From positions 1 to 64,000 of the forward strand of contig NZ_AORL01000004.1 of assembly GCF_000383095.1 (NCBI RefSeq): a DNA stretch of 64,000 nucleotides, given 5' to 3'. The stretch's first letter is position 1. The number at the start of each line of letters is the position of its first letter. The DNA is from Sphingomonas sp. PR090111-T3T-6A (lineage in GTDB: Bacteria > Pseudomonadota > Alphaproteobacteria > Sphingomonadales > Sphingomonadaceae). Shown here piece by piece: positions 43,973 to 53,345 of this stretch. The position numbers were made by a program, and so were the translations under genes. A model generated the notes under the pieces. That model was not told where the DNA came from, ran no database searches, and saw nothing but the letters and a program-made list of their open reading frames with translations.

Positions 43973-45262
43973 TCAGTCCGCGAAGGGATCGCGGACGAGG
44001 ATGGTGTCGTCGCGCTCGGGGCTGGTGGAGACCAGCGCCACCGGGCAGCGGATCAGTTCTTCCACGCGGCGGATATATTTGATCGCCGCCGCTGGAAGCT
44101 CGGCCCAGCTCCGCGCGCCGGCGGTGGATTCGCTCCAGCCCTCGATCGTCTCGTAGATCGGCTCCACCGCCGCCTGATCCGAGGCGTGGGGCGGCAGATA
44201 ATCATAGTCGCGATCGCCGATGCGATAGCCAACGCAGATCTTGATCTCCTCGAAGCCGTCCAGCACGTCGAGCTTGGTGAGCGCGATGCCCGAGATGCCC
44301 GACACCGCCGCCGCCTGACGCACCAGCACCGAATCGAACCAGCCGCAGCGGCGCTTGCGGCCCGTCACGGTGCCGAACTCGTGCCCGCGCGTGCCGAGGC
44401 GCTCGCCGGTCTCATTGTCCTGCTCGGTCGGGAAGGGGCCGGAGCCGACGCGCGTGGTGTAGGCCTTGGCGATGCCGAGCACGAAGCCCGCGCCGCTGGG
44501 GCCGAGGCCCGAGCCGTTGGCCGCCGTGCCCGCGATCGTGTTGGACGAGGTGACGAACGGATAGGTGCCATGGTCGACGTCGAGCAGGATGCCCTGCGCG
44601 CCCTCGAACAGGATGCGCTTGCCGGCATGCTTGGCCTCGTTGAGCGTCACCCACACGGGCTTGGCATAAGGCAGCACGACGTCGGCGATCTCGCGCAGGT
44701 CCGCCAGCAGGCGCTCGCGGTCGATCGGCGGCTCGCCGAAGCCGGCGCGGAGCGCGTCGTGGTGGGCGCAGAGACGCTCGATCTGGGGGCCCAGCGCATC
44801 GAGATGGGCGAGATCGCACACGCGGATCGCGCGGCGGCCGACCTTGTCCTCATAGGCAGGACCAATGCCGCGGCGCGTGGTGCCGATCTTGCCGGCGCCG
44901 GACGCATCCTCGCGCAGGCCGTCGAGATCGCGGTGGAAGGGGAGGATCAGCGGGCAGGTCTCGGCGATGTGGAGATTGTCCGGCGTGATGGTGACGCCTT
45001 GGCCGCGCAGCTTGGCGATCTCGTCCTTGAGATGCCACGGATCGAGCACCACGCCGTTGCCGATCACCGACAGCGTGCCACGCACGATGCCCGAGGGAAG
45101 CAACGAGAGCTTGTAGACATTCTCGCCCACGACGAGCGTGTGGCCGGCATTGTGGCCGCCCTGGAAGCGGACGACGACCTCGGCGCGCTCGGAGAGCCAG
45201 TCGACGATCTTGCCCTTGCCCTCATCGCCCCACTGGGCGCCGACGACGGTGACGTTGGCCAT
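43973..45262 (-). CDS. purA: Adenylosuccinate synthetase PurA
   Basis: GTP-dependent ligation of IMP and aspartate, first committed step to AMP. 429 residues. The GDEGKGK loop is at 12-18, GHNAGHT at about 40-46, and the conserved [17 protein letters not shown] and [11 protein letters not shown] blocks are present. Starts one base after the hisZ stop, so the two form an operon. Confidence 0.97.
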   Translation of the reverse strand: MANVTVVGAQWGDEGKGKIVDWLSERAEVVVRFQGGHNAGHTLVVGENVYKLSLLPSGIVRGTLSVIGNGVVLDPWHLKDEIAKLRGQGVTITPDNLHIAETCPLILPFHRDLDGLREDASGAGKIGTTRRGIGPAYEDKVGRRAIRVCDLAHLDALGPQIERLCAHHDALRAGFGEPPIDRERLLADLREIADVVLPYAKPVWVTLNEAKHAGKRILFEGAQGILLDVDHGTYPFVTSSNTIAGTAANGSGLGPSGAGFVLGIAKAYTTRVGSGPFPTEQDNETGERLGTRGHEFGTVTGRKRRCGWFDSVLVRQAAAVSGISGIALTKLDVLDGFEEIKICVGYRIGDRDYDYLPPHASDQAAVEPIYETIEGWSESTAGARSWAELPAAAIKYIRRVEELIRCPVALVSTSPERDDTILVRDPFAD

Positions 45263-45263
45263 G

Positions 45264-46376
45264 TTAGTTTCCTAGCGTTTGGAGGGCGGCGTCCGCCCAG
45301 ACATGGGTGCAGCCGAGCGCGGAGGCGTCGTCGGCGGCGGAAAGGGCGGCGACGGTGGCATAGCCTTCGCTCCGCAGGCGGATCGCGGTCTCGTCGGCGG
45401 TGCCGAGCGGCAGGAAGACGCGGTCGCGCCCGTCCGGGGCCACGCCCGCGTCGACGATCGGATCGAGATAGAGCGAGAAGCCGACCGCCGGCTCCTCATG
45501 CCCGCTCGGATGGACGATCGAATAGGAGCCGCCGCGCCCGACCTCGCCGCGCACGCCATCCGCGAAGAGCGAGAAGCCGATCCAGCTCTGATATTCGAAG
45601 CCGTGGCGTTCGGTGGGATCGAGGGTCAGCGTCGCGCGGTCGCCGATCGCGGTGGCGATGGCGCGCACGCCGTCGAGGCGCGAGCCGAGCAGTCCGCCCG
45701 TATCGAGCTGGGCGAGGCGCGCGGTTGCCGCTTCCACGGGGCCGGCGGCCTCGATCAGCGGCAGATAGGCCTCGGCGCCGAGCGTCGCGAGCGCACCGGC
45801 GTCCTTGCCGTCGAGTTCATGGATCACCGCCTCGACATCGGCGACCGGCATCGGGCCGGCCGCGAGCAACGGCACCAGATCGGGCAGCGTCAGGTCGACC
45901 GAGAGGCCGGTGGCGCCGGCGGCGGTGAGCGCGTCGAGCGCGACGCGGATCGCCTCGATCACGGCGGGGATCGAATCGGTGCCGATGATCTCGGCGCCCG
46001 CCTGGCACATCTCGCGCTCGGGGCGGAGCTGCGTGCCGCGCACCTTGAGCACCTGCCCCGCATAGCAGAGCCTCAGCGGGCGCGGGCGATGGGCGAGGCG
46101 GGTGGCGGCGATGCGGCCGACCTGCGCGGTGATGTCGGGGCGGAGCGCCAGCGTGCGCTGCGACACCGGATCGATCACGCGCAGCAGATCGGTCGACCGC
46201 GAGGATTTGAGCCGGCCGAGCAGCGTCGCCTCGAACTCGGCCAGCGGCGGTTCGACACGGGCATAGCCGTTCAGTTCGGTGGTCTGGAGCACGGCTCCAC
46301 GGACGCGGCCGAGCGCTTCGGCCTCCGGCGGCAGCCGGTCGCGCAGCCCTTCGGGCAGGAGGGAGGGTGAGGTCAT
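45264..46376 (-). CDS. hisZ: ATP phosphoribosyltransferase regulatory subunit HisZ
   Basis: HisRS-like protein without tRNA-charging role that activates short-form HisG in histidine synthesis. 370 residues. HisRS-type motif 2 region ([16 protein letters not shown], then [15 protein letters not shown]) is clear, preceded by [14 protein letters not shown]. The short HisG partner is not in this window. Upstream of and directly adjacent to purA. Confidence 0.9.
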   Translation of the reverse strand: MTSPSLLPEGLRDRLPPEAEALGRVRGAVLQTTELNGYARVEPPLAEFEATLLGRLKSSRSTDLLRVIDPVSQRTLALRPDITAQVGRIAATRLAHRPRPLRLCYAGQVLKVRGTQLRPEREMCQAGAEIIGTDSIPAVIEAIRVALDALTAAGATGLSVDLTLPDLVPLLAAGPMPVADVEAVIHELDGKDAGALATLGAEAYLPLIEAAGPVEAATARLAQLDTGGLLGSRLDGVRAIATAIGDRATLTLDPTERHGFEYQSWIGFSLFADGVRGEVGRGGSYSIVHPSGHEEPAVGFSLYLDPIVDAGVAPDGRDRVFLPLGTADETAIRLRSEGYATVAALSAADDASALGCTHVWADAALQTLGN

Positions 46377-46431
46377 CGCGTGAGCCCCTTTAGCGTGGTT
46401 TCGCCCGCGCGCCAGTGTAGCGTGCGTTTCG

Positions 46432-46722
46432 ATGACGGGCGGCTGGGTTTATATGATGAGCAACGGGCCGAGCGGGACGCTTTATATTGGCGTGACGGCT
46501 GCTTTGGCGCGCCGCGTGCTCCAGCATCGTCAGGGCGTGGGTTCCGAATTCTGTCGGGAGCATGGCCTGACTCGTCTCGTCTATATCGAACGGCACGAAC
46601 GGATCGATGAGGCTATCGTCCGGGAGAAGGCGCTGAAGAAATGGAAGCGTGGCTGGAAACTCAATCTCATCGGCCAGATGAATCCCGACTGGCGCGATCT
46701 TTGGGACGACATCAACCATTGA
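46432..46722 (+). CDS. GIY-YIG nuclease-superfamily protein
   Basis: A 96-residue single-domain protein of the UPF0213/YhbQ type. GWVYMMSN and TLYIGVT are the two motif strands; the Arg of RRVLQH and Glu of IVREKALKKWKR are the further catalytic-core residues of the family. Small GIY-YIG proteins are found in many genomes and may process DNA. The base at the stop runs straight into a long inverted repeat (46725-46817). Confidence 0.88.
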   Translation: MTGGWVYMMSNGPSGTLYIGVTAALARRVLQHRQGVGSEFCREHGLTRLVYIERHERIDEAIVREKALKKWKRGWKLNLIGQMNPDWRDLWDDINH

Positions 46723-46724
46723 CG

Positions 46725-46817
46725 TCGTCCCTGCGCAGGCAGGGACCCATGTCTCTTTCCGCAGCCGGTGCCGCAGGAAGCGAGAGACATGGGCTCCTGC
46801 CTGCGCAGGAGCGACGA
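46725..46817. repeat. Long REP-like inverted repeat
   Basis: Nested complementary arms: CCTGCGCAGGCAGG (46730-46743) with CCTGCCTGCGCAGG (46796-46809), and CCCATGTCTCT (46746-46756) with AGAGACATGGG (46783-46793), flanked by TCGTC/GACGA-like ends. The core CCTGCGCAGG is itself palindromic. Total span about 93 bases around a 26-base centre. Layout resembles paired REP/BIME elements of proteobacteria. It separates convergent GIY-YIG and serA genes and can act as a bidirectional terminator. Confidence 0.8.
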
Positions 46818-46822
46818 TTTTA

Positions 46823-48400
46823 TCAGAAGGTCAGCGCCTTGACGGTCTTCACGCCCGGAAGCGTCTGGACCTTGGCGAGGAGCGGCTCCTCGACGGCGGT
46901 GTCGACCGAGAGCAGCAGCACCGCCTCGCCACCCGCCGCGCGGCGGCCGAGGTGGAAGGTGCCGATGTTGACGCCCGCCTCGCCCAGCGTCGTGCCGAGG
47001 CGGCCGATGAAGCCCGGCGCGTCCTCGTTGACGATGTAGAGCATCGGGCCGTCGAGATCGGCCTCGACCTTGATGCCGTAGATCTCGGTCAGGCGCGGCG
47101 AGGCGTTGCCGAACAGCGTGCCCGCAACCGACTTCGGGCCGGCGGCGGTGTCGACCGTCACGCGCACCAGCGTGTGATAGTCGCCTTCGCGGTCATGGCG
47201 CACCTCGCGCACGTCGAGGCCGCGCTCCTTGGCGAGCGTCGGCGCGTTCACCATGTTCACCGTGTCCGAATAGACGCGCATCAGGCCGGCCAGCACCGCG
47301 CCGGTGATCGGCTTCTGGTTGAGCTCGGCGGCAGCGCCCTCGACCTCGATCGCCACGCCCTTGATCGCATCGCCCTCGAGCTGGCCGATCAGGGAGCCGA
47401 GATTCTCGGCGAGCGCCATGTACGGCTTGAGCTTGGGGGCTTCCTCGGCCGAGAGGCTCGGCATGTTGAGCGCGTTGGTGACGCCGCCCGAGACGAGGAA
47501 GTCGGCCATCTGCTCGGCCACCTGGATCGCGACGTTCACCTGCGCTTCGGTGGTCGACGCGCCGAGGTGCGGCGTCGAGATGAAGTTGGGCGTGCCGAAC
47601 AGCGGCGATTCCTTGGCCGGCTCGGTGACGAACACGTCGAGCGCGGCACCGGCGATATGGCCCGAATCGAGGCCCGCCTTCAGCGCCGCCTCGTCGATCA
47701 GCCCGCCGCGCGCGCAGTTGATGATGCGCACGCCCTTTTTGGTCTTGGCGAGATTCTCGGCCGAGAGGATGTTGCGCGTCTGGTCGGTGAGCGGGGTGTG
47801 CAGCGTGATGAAGTCGGCACGCGCCAGCAGCTCGTCGAGCGTCGCCTTGGTGACGCCCAGCTCCACGGCACGCTCCTCGGTGAGGAAGGGGTCGTAAGCC
47901 ACCACCTTCATCTTGAGGCCGAGCGCGCGGTCCGCGACGATCGAGCCGATATTGCCCGCGCCGATCAGGCCGAGCGTCTTGCCCGTCACCTCGACGCCCA
48001 TGAAGCGGTTCTTCTCCCATTTGCCGGCCTGGGTCGACTTGTCGGCCTCGGGCAGGTCGCGGGCGAGGGCGAACATCAGCGCGATGGCGTGCTCGGCGGT
48101 GGTGATCGAGTTGCCGAACGGGGTGTTCATCACCACCACGCCGGCGGCCGAGGCGGCGGGGATGTCGACATTGTCGACGCCGATGCCGGCGCGGCCGACC
48201 ACCTTGAGGTTCTTCGCGTGGGCGAGGATCGCCTTGGTCACCTTGGTCGAGGAGCGGATGGCGAGGCCATCATATTCGCCGATCATCGCGGCCAGTTCCT
48301 CCGGCGTCTTGCCGGTGATCTCGTCCACCTCGACCCCGCGCTCGCGGAAGATCTGGGCGGCCTTGGGGTCCATCTTGTCGGAAATCAGTACCTTGGGCAT
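46823..48400 (-). CDS. serA: D-3-phosphoglycerate dehydrogenase SerA
   Basis: First step of serine synthesis from 3-phosphoglycerate, NAD-dependent. 525 residues from ATG 48400: catalytic and Rossmann domains (LGLIGAGNIGS; NCARGGLIDE; catalytic HLGASTTEAQ), an intervening domain, and a C-terminal ACT domain (EDAPGFIGRLGTTLGEAGVNIG). Long three-domain type. Second gene of the serC-serA operon; 84 bases separate them. Confidence 0.96.
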   Translation of the reverse strand: MPKVLISDKMDPKAAQIFRERGVEVDEITGKTPEELAAMIGEYDGLAIRSSTKVTKAILAHAKNLKVVGRAGIGVDNVDIPAASAAGVVVMNTPFGNSITTAEHAIALMFALARDLPEADKSTQAGKWEKNRFMGVEVTGKTLGLIGAGNIGSIVADRALGLKMKVVAYDPFLTEERAVELGVTKATLDELLARADFITLHTPLTDQTRNILSAENLAKTKKGVRIINCARGGLIDEAALKAGLDSGHIAGAALDVFVTEPAKESPLFGTPNFISTPHLGASTTEAQVNVAIQVAEQMADFLVSGGVTNALNMPSLSAEEAPKLKPYMALAENLGSLIGQLEGDAIKGVAIEVEGAAAELNQKPITGAVLAGLMRVYSDTVNMVNAPTLAKERGLDVREVRHDREGDYHTLVRVTVDTAAGPKSVAGTLFGNASPRLTEIYGIKVEADLDGPMLYIVNEDAPGFIGRLGTTLGEAGVNIGTFHLGRRAAGGEAVLLLSVDTAVEEPLLAKVQTLPGVKTVKALTF

Positions 48401-48484
48401 GTCATGCTCCATGGGCCGGGATCGGGCCGGCCGAAATTCGTGTCACGGGAAGGCGGCCGGGCGCGGTGGCCCGGCCGGGAAGCG

Positions 48485-49672
48485 TCAGGCGCGGGCGGCC
48501 GCGAAAGCCCAGTCGAGCCACGGTCCGAGCGCCTCGATGTCGGCGGTCTCGACCGTAGCACCACACCAGATGCGCAGGCCCGGAGGGGCATCGCGGTACG
48601 AGCCCAGATCATAGGCGGCGTCCTCGGCCTCGAGCTTCGACACCATCTTCTTCTCGATCGCGGTCAAACCCTCGTCGTCGAGGCCCTTCACCGCGTCGCC
48701 TGAGAATTTGAGGCAGACACTGGTGTTCGAGCGCACCGCCGCATCGGCGGCGAGATGGTCGAGCCAGTCGCGCTCGGCGACGATCCTGTTCAGCGCCTCG
48801 GCATTGGCGTCGGCGCGTGCGATCAGGCCGGAGAGGCCGCCCAGCGACAACGCCCACTCCAGCGAGTGGATATAATCCTCGACCGCGAGCATCGACGGTG
48901 TGTTGATCGTCTCGCCCTTGAAGACGCCTTCGGAGAGCTTGCCCTTGGCGGTGAGGCGGAAGACCTTGGGGATCGGCCAGCTCGGCGTGTGGGTCTCCAG
49001 ACGCTCCACGGCGCGCGGCGAGAGGATGATGACGCCGTGCGCGCCCTCGCCGCCCAGCACCTTCTGCCAGGAAAAGGTGACGACATCGAGCTTCTCGATC
49101 GGCACGTCCTGCGCGAACACCGCCGAGGTGGCGTCGCAGATCAGCAGGCCTTCGCGGTCGTCCCTGATCCAGTCGCCGTCCGGCACGCGCACGCCCGAAG
49201 TCGTGCCGTTCCAGGTGAAGACGACGTCGCTGTCCTGATCGATCGCGCCGAGGTCCGGCAGCTCGCCATAGGGCGCCTTGACGACGTTCGGATCGAGCTT
49301 GAGCTGCTTGGCGGCATCGGTGACCCAACCTTCACCGAAGCTCTCCCACGCCACCGTGGTGACGGGGCGGGCGCCCAGCATCGTCCACATCGCCATCTCG
49401 ACCGCGCCGGTATCCGAACCGGGGACGATGCCGATGCGGTGCGTGTCGGGCACCTGGAGGATCTTGCGCGTCAGGTCGATCGCGTGGGCGAGGCGGCTCT
49501 TGCCGAGCTTCGAGCGGTGCGAGCGGCCGAGCGAGGCGTGCGGCAGGTTCGCGGCCTCCCAGCCCGGAGGCTTGGCGCAGGGGCCCGAAGAGAAGAAGGG
49601 GCGCGCCGGCTTCGGCGCGGTCGGACGGTCAGCGGACGCAGATGCGGCGTCGGCTCGCAACGTGTCAGTCAT
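48485..49672 (-). CDS. serC: Phosphoserine aminotransferase SerC
   Basis: PLP enzyme converting 3-phosphohydroxypyruvate to phosphoserine. 395 residues from ATG 49672. The PLP lysine is in [16 protein letters not shown], and [15 protein letters not shown] and [13 protein letters not shown] are family blocks of the alphaproteobacterial type. An upstream in-frame ATG (49756) lies inside the leader region and is unlikely. Its ribosome binding site is part of a leader hairpin. Confidence 0.95.
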   Translation of the reverse strand: MTDTLRADAASASADRPTAPKPARPFFSSGPCAKPPGWEAANLPHASLGRSHRSKLGKSRLAHAIDLTRKILQVPDTHRIGIVPGSDTGAVEMAMWTMLGARPVTTVAWESFGEGWVTDAAKQLKLDPNVVKAPYGELPDLGAIDQDSDVVFTWNGTTSGVRVPDGDWIRDDREGLLICDATSAVFAQDVPIEKLDVVTFSWQKVLGGEGAHGVIILSPRAVERLETHTPSWPIPKVFRLTAKGKLSEGVFKGETINTPSMLAVEDYIHSLEWALSLGGLSGLIARADANAEALNRIVAERDWLDHLAADAAVRSNTSVCLKFSGDAVKGLDDEGLTAIEKKMVSKLEAEDAAYDLGSYRDAPPGLRIWCGATVETADIEALGPWLDWAFAAARA

Positions 49673-49674
49673 GT

Positions 49675-49733
49675 AGACTCTCCTCACAGAGAGCACGCGC
49701 CGCGTTGGGACGGCGTGGCCCGCCGCCGCCTTT
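49675..49733 (-). promoter_or_regulatory. serC-type leader RNA with SD-masking hairpin
   Basis: On the transcribed strand a GC-rich hairpin (arms at about 49694-49702 and 49711-49717) is followed by CTCTC-TGTGAG-GAGAG (49689-49693 pairing with 49678-49682), which contains the Shine-Dalgarno GAGGAGAG, then ATG. A -35 TTGACT (49751-49756) with a weak TAAAGG -10 fits a start near 49722. The two-hairpin layout matches the conserved serC motif known upstream of serC in alphaproteobacteria. Ligand or mechanism unknown; not checked by a model search. Confidence 0.65.
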
Positions 49734-49900
49734 AGAGACGCGGACGGGGGAGTCAACCGCGTAAATATGTCGCTTAGATCATTTCACGCGACATTTCGTT
49801 TCGGCGATGCCGCCCATGCGGCGAAATGAGGCGAGGCGATGCGAGGGGGAGATGACCCTGCTCCCCCCGCCGATTAGGCTGGCGGAGCGGAGGGGTGTTC

Positions 49901-50569
49901 ATGCGTCGTTTGCGTCTGGTTCCGGCCCTGGGAGCGGTGGCGCTGCTCCTCGTTTCCTGCGTGCCGCACGAGCGCCAGCCGGCACGCCCGTCCGCGCGAT
50001 ACCGTCCGCCGCCCGAGCGCCCGGCCTATGACGCGGCAGCCCGGCGCCAATGCCTGAGCCAGCTTTCGGCCGACGGCGCGCAATACAGCGTGCTGCCCGA
50101 TCGCGTGTTCGGCGGTGGCTGCTCGGCGATCGGCACGGTGCAGCTTTCGGACATCGGGATGCCCGTCACCAATCTCGGCGCGATGACCTGCCCGCTGGCC
50201 GACGCCTTCACCCGCTGGACCCGCGACGCGACGCAGAAGGCGGCCGAGGCCTGGCTCTCCTCGCCGGTGGTGAAGATCGAGAGCTTCGGCACCTACTCCT
50301 GCCGGCCGATCAACAATGTCGGAGGCAACAGGCTCTCCGAACATGGCCTGTCCGACGCGGTGGACATATCGGGCTTCGTGCTCGCCAACGGACGGCGGAT
50401 CACCGTGCTCAACGACTGGAACGGGCCGGACCAATATGCCCGCAACTTCCTGCGCGCGGTGCATGACGCGGCGTGCCGGCGCTTCCATATCGTGCTGGGG
50501 CCGGACGCCAACGCGCTCCACCGCAACCACCTGCATTTCGACATGGGGCCGGGGACGTACTGCCGCTGA
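49901..50569 (+). CDS. Extensin-like C-terminal domain lipoprotein
   Basis: 222 residues. A lipobox (LLLVSC, cysteine at about residue 20) directs it to the envelope. The extensin_like_C domain, related to M15-type peptidases, shows SEHGLSDAVDISGF and the metal-ligand-like HRNHLHFD near the C-terminus. Six or more cysteines suggest disulphides. Probably acts on peptidoglycan or binds it. ATG 49901 follows GGAGGGG; GTG 49895 is an alternative. Confidence 0.85.
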   Translation: MRRLRLVPALGAVALLLVSCVPHERQPARPSARYRPPPERPAYDAAARRQCLSQLSADGAQYSVLPDRVFGGGCSAIGTVQLSDIGMPVTNLGAMTCPLADAFTRWTRDATQKAAEAWLSSPVVKIESFGTYSCRPINNVGGNRLSEHGLSDAVDISGFVLANGRRITVLNDWNGPDQYARNFLRAVHDAACRRFHIVLGPDANALHRNHLHFDMGPGTYCR

Positions 50570-50609
50570 AATCTTCCCACCGTCATGAAGGACGGCTAAA
50601 CCCCCGCTA

Positions 50610-51515
50610 ATGAACGATCAGAACCGCACTCCGGCCGGCGACAAGGCCGGCGTTCCCAAGCGCATCTTCGCCCCCGCCAAGACCGAGGCGAAGGTCGCCC
50701 GCGAAGCGGTGGTGACGCCGCAGACGGAAGATCCTTCCTACCGCCTCGCCTTCCAGGACGACGAGTTCCTGCTGCGCGAGGATCTGCGCCCCGTGCGTTT
50801 CCAGCTCGAACTGCTGAAGACGCAGGTGATTCTCGACGAGGCGAACATCGCCTCCACCTTCGTCTTCTACGGCTCGGCGCGCATCCCCGAGCCGGAACGG
50901 GCGAAGATGCTGGTCGACGCCGCCAAGACCCCCGAGCAGCGCCGCATCGCCGAGCGCCTCGCGTCGAACGCCCATTATTATGACGAGGCGCGCAAGCTCG
51001 CCCGCATCGCCAGCCGGGTCGCGCCGGACGCCGACGGCAAGCGCCAGTTCGTGGTCTGCTCGGGCGGTGGCCCGTCGATCATGGAGGCCGCGAATCGCGG
51101 CGCGCGCGATGTCGGGGCGGATACGATCGGCCTCAACATCGTGCTGCCCCACGAGCAGGCGCCGAACCCTTATGTGACGCCGCATCTCTCGATGCGCTTC
51201 CACTATTTCGCGCTGCGCAAGATGCACTTCCTGCTGCACGCGCGCGCGGTGGCGGTGTTCCCGGGCGGCTTCGGCACGTTCGACGAGTTCTTCGAGCTGC
51301 TCACCCTCATCCAGACGGGCAAGACCTCGCCGCTGCCGATTCTGCTGTTCGGCCGGGAGTTCTGGGAAACGGTGGTCAACTGGCACGCGCTCGCCGACTA
51401 TGGCGTGATCGCGCCGCAGGATCTCGACCTGTTCCGCTTCGTCGAGACGGCGGAAGAGGCGTGGGAGATCGTTCGCGACTATTACGACATGCCGGACGTG
51501 GTTGCGGCCGAATAA
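50610..51515 (+). CDS. LOG-family nucleotide phosphoribohydrolase
   Basis: 301 residues. Signature PGGFGTFDEFFE plus the preceding SGGGPSIMEAANRGA mark the Lonely-Guy/lysine-decarboxylase-like fold, which cleaves nucleoside 5'-monophosphates to base and ribose phosphate. The protein is longer than plant-type LOG, with an 80-residue N-terminal extension. The physiological nucleotide is unknown. Confidence 0.85.
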   Translation: MNDQNRTPAGDKAGVPKRIFAPAKTEAKVAREAVVTPQTEDPSYRLAFQDDEFLLREDLRPVRFQLELLKTQVILDEANIASTFVFYGSARIPEPERAKMLVDAAKTPEQRRIAERLASNAHYYDEARKLARIASRVAPDADGKRQFVVCSGGGPSIMEAANRGARDVGADTIGLNIVLPHEQAPNPYVTPHLSMRFHYFALRKMHFLLHARAVAVFPGGFGTFDEFFELLTLIQTGKTSPLPILLFGREFWETVVNWHALADYGVIAPQDLDLFRFVETAEEAWEIVRDYYDMPDVVAAE

Positions 51516-51571
51516 GCCGCTCCGGCGCGGGCTTCCGGGCGGCGCGGTCGCTGCCCGGAAGCACTTGCCGC

Positions 51572-52288
51572 TTACTTCTTCTGCTGGGCCTCGTTGCCCG
51601 TCACGCTCGGCGCCGCGTTACCGCCGACCGCGCCCTTGGGATTGGCGGCGGCCTGCGCCTCGGTGACGACCGGCTGCTTCTTGGCGCCTTCGCCGGCCGT
51701 GTTCTCGCCCGGCTTGGCGGCAGCGGCAGTGCCCGCGGCGGCGGCCGGAGCGGCGGCGGGCGCCGTCGGCAGCGGCTTGGGCGCGTCGCTCTGCGTGTTG
51801 AGATAGGCGATCACGTTCGCCCGATCCTGCGGGTTGGAGAGGCCCGCGAAGGTCATCTTGGTGCCGGGCGCATACTCCTTCGGGCTCTTCAGCCATTGGC
51901 CCAGCGAATCCCAGTCCCACGCGCCGGGCTTGCCCTTCAGCGCGTCGGAATAGGCGAAGCCCGCCTCGGTCGCGCGGGCGCGGCCGACGACGTCCCAGAG
52001 CTGCGGGCCGATGCCGTTGGGGCCACCCTTCTGATCGGTGTGGCAGGCGCCGCACTTCTTGAAGACGTCGGCGCCCTTCGCCGGGTCCGCCTTGGCGAGA
52101 TAGGTTTCGATGGGCCCTTCGGCGGGGGCACTTTCCGCGCCGGCTTCCTGCTCGACCCCTTCGACGGTGTAGCCCATCTTCTCGGGTCGCTCGGCGTGAA
52201 AATATTCACCCGTGACAACTGTCAGACCAAGCGCGGCAATACCCGCGGCAAGTACCCAGCCGGCGATCGTGTTGGTCCGGTCGTCCAT
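51572..52288 (-). CDS. Membrane-anchored cytochrome c (CycM-like)
   Basis: 238 residues. An uncleaved N-terminal helix (AGWVLAAGIAALGLTVVTG) anchors a cytochrome c domain with haem motif CGACH (about 80-84) and Met-ligand stretch PGTKMTFAG. A low-complexity Ala/Pro/Lys tail follows (about 160-238). Family members link the bc1 complex to aa3-type oxidase in the inner membrane. Divergent to pheA. Confidence 0.9.
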   Translation of the reverse strand: MDDRTNTIAGWVLAAGIAALGLTVVTGEYFHAERPEKMGYTVEGVEQEAGAESAPAEGPIETYLAKADPAKGADVFKKCGACHTDQKGGPNGIGPQLWDVVGRARATEAGFAYSDALKGKPGAWDWDSLGQWLKSPKEYAPGTKMTFAGLSNPQDRANVIAYLNTQSDAPKPLPTAPAAAPAAAAGTAAAAKPGENTAGEGAKKQPVVTEAQAAANPKGAVGGNAAPSVTGNEAQQKK

Positions 52289-52442
52289 GCCCCGCAACAC
52301 TCCCCTTTTTTACGCCTATTCTGGCGGCTTATGTCCAGCGCCGTTACAGACGCGATACAGGCAGCCAATGCATAGAATCGCCAAACGGGCTGCGCAAGCG
52401 CGCTTGCAGCCACCACCTGACAGCGCGTAGTCGCGGCTTTAC

Positions 52443-53339
52443 ATGCAGACCTATCCCGCCCCCGCCGCCGTCCTCGTCGATACGATGGCTGCCGCCGCCG
52501 CCGCCGATCCCGCCCGCGCCGTCGCCTTTCAGGGCGCGCCGGGCGCCAATTCGCATATCGCGGTGATGCAGGCCTTTCCCGACGCGCTGCCGCTGCCCTG
52601 CTTCGGATTCGAGGATGCGATCGACGCGGTGCGCGAGGGCCGCGCCGAGCGCGCGCTGATCCCGATCGAAAATTCGCTCCACGGCCGCGTCGCCGACATG
52701 CATTTCCTGCTGCCCGAGAGCGGGCTCACCATCATCGGCGAGCATTTCCTGCCGATCCGCCACTGCCTGCTGGGCTCGGGCACGCTGGGCGAGGTGGAGG
52801 AGGCGATGAGCCATCCGCAGGCGCTGGGCCAATGCCGGCACTGGCTGCGCGGGAACGGCATCCGGGCGATTCCCTTCCCTGACACCGCCGCCGCCGCGGC
52901 CGCGGTGGTGGAGATGGGCGCGCCCGCCCGCGTCGGCGCGCTGGCGCCGCGTCTGGCGGCGGAACTCTACGGCCTGCCGATCCTCGCCGAGGGAATCGCC
53001 GACGAGGAGGACAACACCACCCGCTTCCTCGCGCTGGCGCTGGAGGCGCCCGAGGAGATCGGGGGCGGTCCTTACATGACGACGCTGATGTTCCAGGTGA
53101 AGAATGTCCCCGCCGCGCTGTTCAAGGCGCTGGGCGGCTTCGCCACCAACGGCGTCAACATGACCAAGCTCGAAAGCTATCAGCGCGGCGGTGCCTTTCA
53201 GGCGACCGAGTTCTACGCCGATATCGAGGGCCATCCCGACGAGCCGGGCGTCGCCCGCGCGCTGGAAGAGCTGGCTTTCTACTCGCGCTGGGTGCGCATC
53301 CTCGGCACCTATCGCAAGGCGCGCAACCGGGATCTGTAA
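52443..53339 (+). CDS. pheA: Prephenate dehydratase PheA
   Basis: Converts prephenate to phenylpyruvate for phenylalanine synthesis. 298 residues, monofunctional (no chorismate mutase domain). Motifs: FQGAPGANSHIAV, IPIENSLHGRV, and the catalytic EDNTTRFLALAL; a C-terminal ACT domain (NVPAALFKALGGFATNGVNMTKLESY) mediates feedback by Phe. The 21-codon ORF just upstream has no Phe codons and is not an attenuation leader. Confidence 0.95.
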   Translation: MQTYPAPAAVLVDTMAAAAAADPARAVAFQGAPGANSHIAVMQAFPDALPLPCFGFEDAIDAVREGRAERALIPIENSLHGRVADMHFLLPESGLTIIGEHFLPIRHCLLGSGTLGEVEEAMSHPQALGQCRHWLRGNGIRAIPFPDTAAAAAAVVEMGAPARVGALAPRLAAELYGLPILAEGIADEEDNTTRFLALALEAPEEIGGGPYMTTLMFQVKNVPAALFKALGGFATNGVNMTKLESYQRGGAFQATEFYADIEGHPDEPGVARALEELAFYSRWVRILGTYRKARNRDL

Positions 53340-53345
53340 GCCCGC

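Noticed and set aside
52368-52433. 21-codon ORF before pheA as an attenuator peptide
   Set aside because: Contains no Phe codons and no terminator/antiterminator pair is visible.
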